Below, in pieces: positions 61,840 through 64,000 of a stretch of 64,000 bases of DNA. A program made the position numbers and the translations under genes. The stretch is from positions 62,001 through 126,000 of the forward strand of contig QZCP01000123.1 in NCBI GenBank assembly GCA_003956705.1, given 5' to 3'. The DNA is from Brevipalpus yothersi. Its lineage: Eukaryota > Arthropoda > Arachnida > Trombidiformes > Tenuipalpidae. How positions within the stretch are numbered: the first letter of the stretch is position 1; the number at the start of each line of letters is the position of its first letter. The notes beneath the pieces were generated by a model. It saw only the letters and a program-made list of their open reading frames with translations. It was not told the DNA's origin and made no database searches.

Positions 61840-61922
61840 TATACTCTGTGAGATGCTCCAGCGCGCTTGGAGCTAGTTTCGATAAGTAGAAAAGAGAATA
61901 TAAGAGAAGATTTTCGGAACAA
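61840..61922 (-). repeat. Patchwork segment B (inverted copy of 57549-57650)
   Basis: Reverse complement match centred on GAGATGCTCCAGCGCGCTTG, with a few substitutions and a shorter GA/TC part. Confidence 0.85.
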
Positions 61923-61977
61923 TTGAACGAATATTTTCTGGTAATTTTCTCTTCAATCTGATTTCGCTCATTTTAGT

Positions 61978-62019
<42 letters not shown>

Positions 62020-62187
62020 TCTCTCTCTCTCTCTCTCTCTCTTTCTGGCTCGCTCACCGGGCTGCTCACCTGTATTGGAAGGCCGTTATCCGAGGAAAGA
62101 AGAAGATTTGTGAATCAGGTAGATGTCCTCTTTGCCCCGGCCGGATGACGGTTCGATGCCGCTCCATGATGATCGGCGGAGATTTTT
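61923..62187 (-). repeat. Patchwork segment C (inverted copy of 56224-56463)
   Basis: Reverse complement match including GGCTCGCTCACCGGGCTG and GCCCCGGCCGGATGACGG. It lacks 7 nt (AAATAAA in source orientation) and has an added GA array before the TC tract. Confidence 0.9.
61979..62043. repeat. (GA)19(TC)14 inverted dinucleotide hairpin
   Basis: A GA array switches directly to TC in one continuous tract, a perfect hairpin-forming sequence. The source at 56384-56402 has only one dinucleotide orientation. Confidence 0.9.
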
Positions 62188-62209
62188 GGATGGATTCAAA
62201 ATAAAGTGT

Positions 62210-62440
62210 AGCCCCTGTCGCTACATTGTTGCAAGTACACCTAATATTCTGGTGTATGTGTGTAGTCCCGAACTTAGTAATAAAGTGAGAGAGGCCGTTT
62301 TTCTCTCTCTCTCTCTCTCTTTCTTTCTCTCTTTCTTTTCTCCGTCTTGGCTTCAGTTTGGGCTTCTTGTGCTCGTTTTTCTCTCTCTATCAGCCCTCTT
62401 TGCCCCCCTTTCACTAGTTTTCGAGAGGGAAGAGAGAGAG
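62210..62440 (-). repeat. Patchwork segment D (inverted copy of 41547-41778)
   Basis: Reverse complement match including TTGCAAGTACACCTAATATT and CTTGGCTTCAGTTTGGGC. It ends in a GA array. Confidence 0.9.
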
Positions 62441-62449
62441 AGAGAGAGA

Positions 62450-62602
62450 GTTTGTCTACAAACAAATTGTTCTCATGCGATTGTATTACGTAGGGAATCG
62501 AGAGGAAAAAATTCTTGGGGGCTTGATTCGTGTAAGAGTAATTTTCCATCAGATCGTGGAATAAATCGAAACTTGAGAACACAAGTTAAGTTCAGAGAAC
62601 TT
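62450..62602 (+). repeat. Patchwork segment E (direct copy of 58011-58176)
   Basis: Direct match from GTTTGTCTACAAACAAATTG to TTCAGAGAACTT with an internal deletion of about 13 nt. Confidence 0.92.
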
Positions 62603-62975
62603 TTTTTCAAACCTCATCTCAATTTCGAAGTACTTCCTTTGATAATCAACTAGCGGATCTCATTTTTATAGAAAATCGTAACTTCTGAAAAATTGATCTT
62701 GTTCGAATCCAATGTTCTCAAGAGAAAGCAAAACTGTACTAAATTCATCAAAAATTGATGCGAAAACTAAAGAATCTGCCTAATTGTTTTAGTAATTAAA
62801 CGCTTGCTGGATTTTTGATTCGTCCTCTGAACACCTGGAACCTCTGAGCCCTTCGAAACCAGAAGTTGGAAGGGAAGAAATCTCACATTTGTTGAGCTCA
62901 AAAACAGAGAGTTTCATCGATTAATTTGTTTCTCGAAAGGTTCTCGAAGCTTTTTCAGTTAGTTTTGAGTAGTTT
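62603..62975 (+). repeat. Patchwork segment F / dispersed repeat copy 2 (58836-58860 plus 59225-59600)
   Basis: A short match to 58836-58860 is followed by a long match to 59225-59600. Relative to 58011-59600 the copy lacks about 659 nt and about 365 nt; the first deletion is flanked by AACTT microhomology. Confidence 0.82.
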
Positions 62976-64000
62976 TATGCTTTGTCGAGACAAAAAATCA
63001 TATTTTCTGGCCAAGATTTAGTAACGAAAGTTTGTTAAAATAAAAAAAAACTTTCCTTTGAGAAATAGACTTACAATTAGGCGTTCTTGATAAAAACATG
63101 GAGTTGACTTCATAGAAATCACCTACTTTCAACCATTTTCTGCCAAAAAACCCTAAACTGGTGAAATTATCTGGATGGCTAGAATTGATTTCAGTTCTTC
63201 AGTTCTTTCGAGTTAAATCTGTTAGTTTTCTCGAACTATTTGTTAGTTCTTTACTTATCATTATACAAATCGGTATTGAAGACTCATGAAGTTTTGAATA
63301 TATGCATAGCATTGAAAAAAGCCAGTTGTGTCTTATTCATGCTTTTTACAAGCAAACTCTATTCACCAACTAGAACTTTTCCTCTATTAACTAAAAAATT
63401 TCCACAGAATTCTAGTTTAAACCATTTTCAGAGATTCCAAATTGAAACTTCCATTGCTCGATAAATTTAATTCAATTTGTTTGATCCCTTCAGCTTGTCT
63501 TTACTTTCATGATCGATAAATTTCTGGGTAAACTTGGTGAAAACAATGAATTTTATGTCTTCTAAAAATGAAATTCTGTCTGTAAAAAACAAATGAAATG
63601 ATGATACATTCTTGAATGGATTCTTTTGCAAAACATTCAGTGTGTCAGTAGAGAGGAGACAAATTAGAACTTGTGAAAGATCTGATATTGGATATTGGAT
63701 AAATTCTCTTGAAATTTCTTGAAATAAAGTAGGCTGATTCAATATAATATTGATGCGAAAACTTTGGATTCTATCGAGCTTTTCTTAATTGAACGGACCA
63801 TATTTAGATTCTTTCTCTGAAACCAAAGAGAGTAAAAAAATCTCTCAGATTGATTGGACTCAAAGAATAAGTTGGAATAATAGGAATGATAGGAATAAGA
63901 AAAAGTAATAGAGAGTTGCATCGATTTTTTATATTCCACGAAAGATTTTCGAGTTGGTTCAGAAATTGTTCAACTGAATTTCTGGCGAATCGATCATTAC
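62976..64000. other. AT-rich non-coding end of window
   Basis: No gene recognised. 63748-64000 contains a diverged relative of the dispersed repeat (ATGCGAAAACT, then TTAATTGAACG, CTCAGATTGATTGGACTCA), suggesting an older copy of the same family. Confidence 0.45.

Noticed and set aside
1..64000. tRNA, rRNA genes and CRISPR arrays
   Set aside because: I saw no convincing cloverleaf with B-box, no rRNA-like conserved blocks and no regularly spaced repeat-spacer array. The dinucleotide arrays and 61-bp tandem lack unique spacers.

Overview
The window looks like eukaryotic nuclear DNA from a small-genome arthropod, most likely a chelicerate and perhaps a mite (inference, low certainty). The sequence is AT-rich, introns are mostly 50-150 nt with GT-AG ends, the gene set is metazoan (glucosylceramidase, DENND6, Rab30, ALG-2/PDCD6, APH-1, neuroligin, Regnase), and (GA/TC)n microsatellites are abundant. 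One 602-nt assembly gap (N) lies inside a GA array at 50794-51395.

Layout. 1-422: 3' end of a glucosylceramidase gene. 4811-7198: DENND6 (+, 8 exons). 8539-10745: Rab30 (+, 4 exons). 11.8-20.8 kb is an accessory island. It holds a hAT transposase remnant, a decayed MULE transposase gene (+), an intact-looking convergent C2HC zinc-finger gene (-), a 61-bp tandem repeat, a large inverted repeat (about 17.4-19.9 kb) whose two arms each encode a copy of an unrecognised protein, and an acidic-repeat ORF broken by one stop. 21071-21734: PDCD6/ALG-2 (+). 22581-about 23891: APH-1 (+). 24075-28356: neuroligin (-, 8 exons). 31171-34509: Regnase/ZC3H12 (-, 3 exons). 38306-39577: a C2H2 + nuclear-receptor-like + CXXC protein (-). 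39.6-47.1 kb: gene-poor and GA/TC-rich. 47097-47675: a small secreted protein (+). 47.7-59.7 kb: gene-poor and GA/TC-rich. 59748-61207: a broken coiled-coil gene (-). 61293-62975: a patchwork of segments copied, some inverted, from 40.8-41.8 kb and 56.2-59.6 kb.

The conserved genes are ordinary single-copy-type genes with no evident functional linkage. The unusual biology is in the accessory island. Two different genes there share the same first exon and intron. The inverted-repeat twins have near-identical N-terminal exons and 3' UTRs but a sharply bounded, strongly diverged C-terminal region. A G-run motif recurs six times in one DNA orientation through the MULE/zinc-finger pair, mostly inside introns. 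The patchwork at 61.3-63.0 kb is the second notable structure and resembles template-switching rearrangement. All exon coordinates were deduced by eye from splice signals, reading frame and family similarity. No alignment or search was run.
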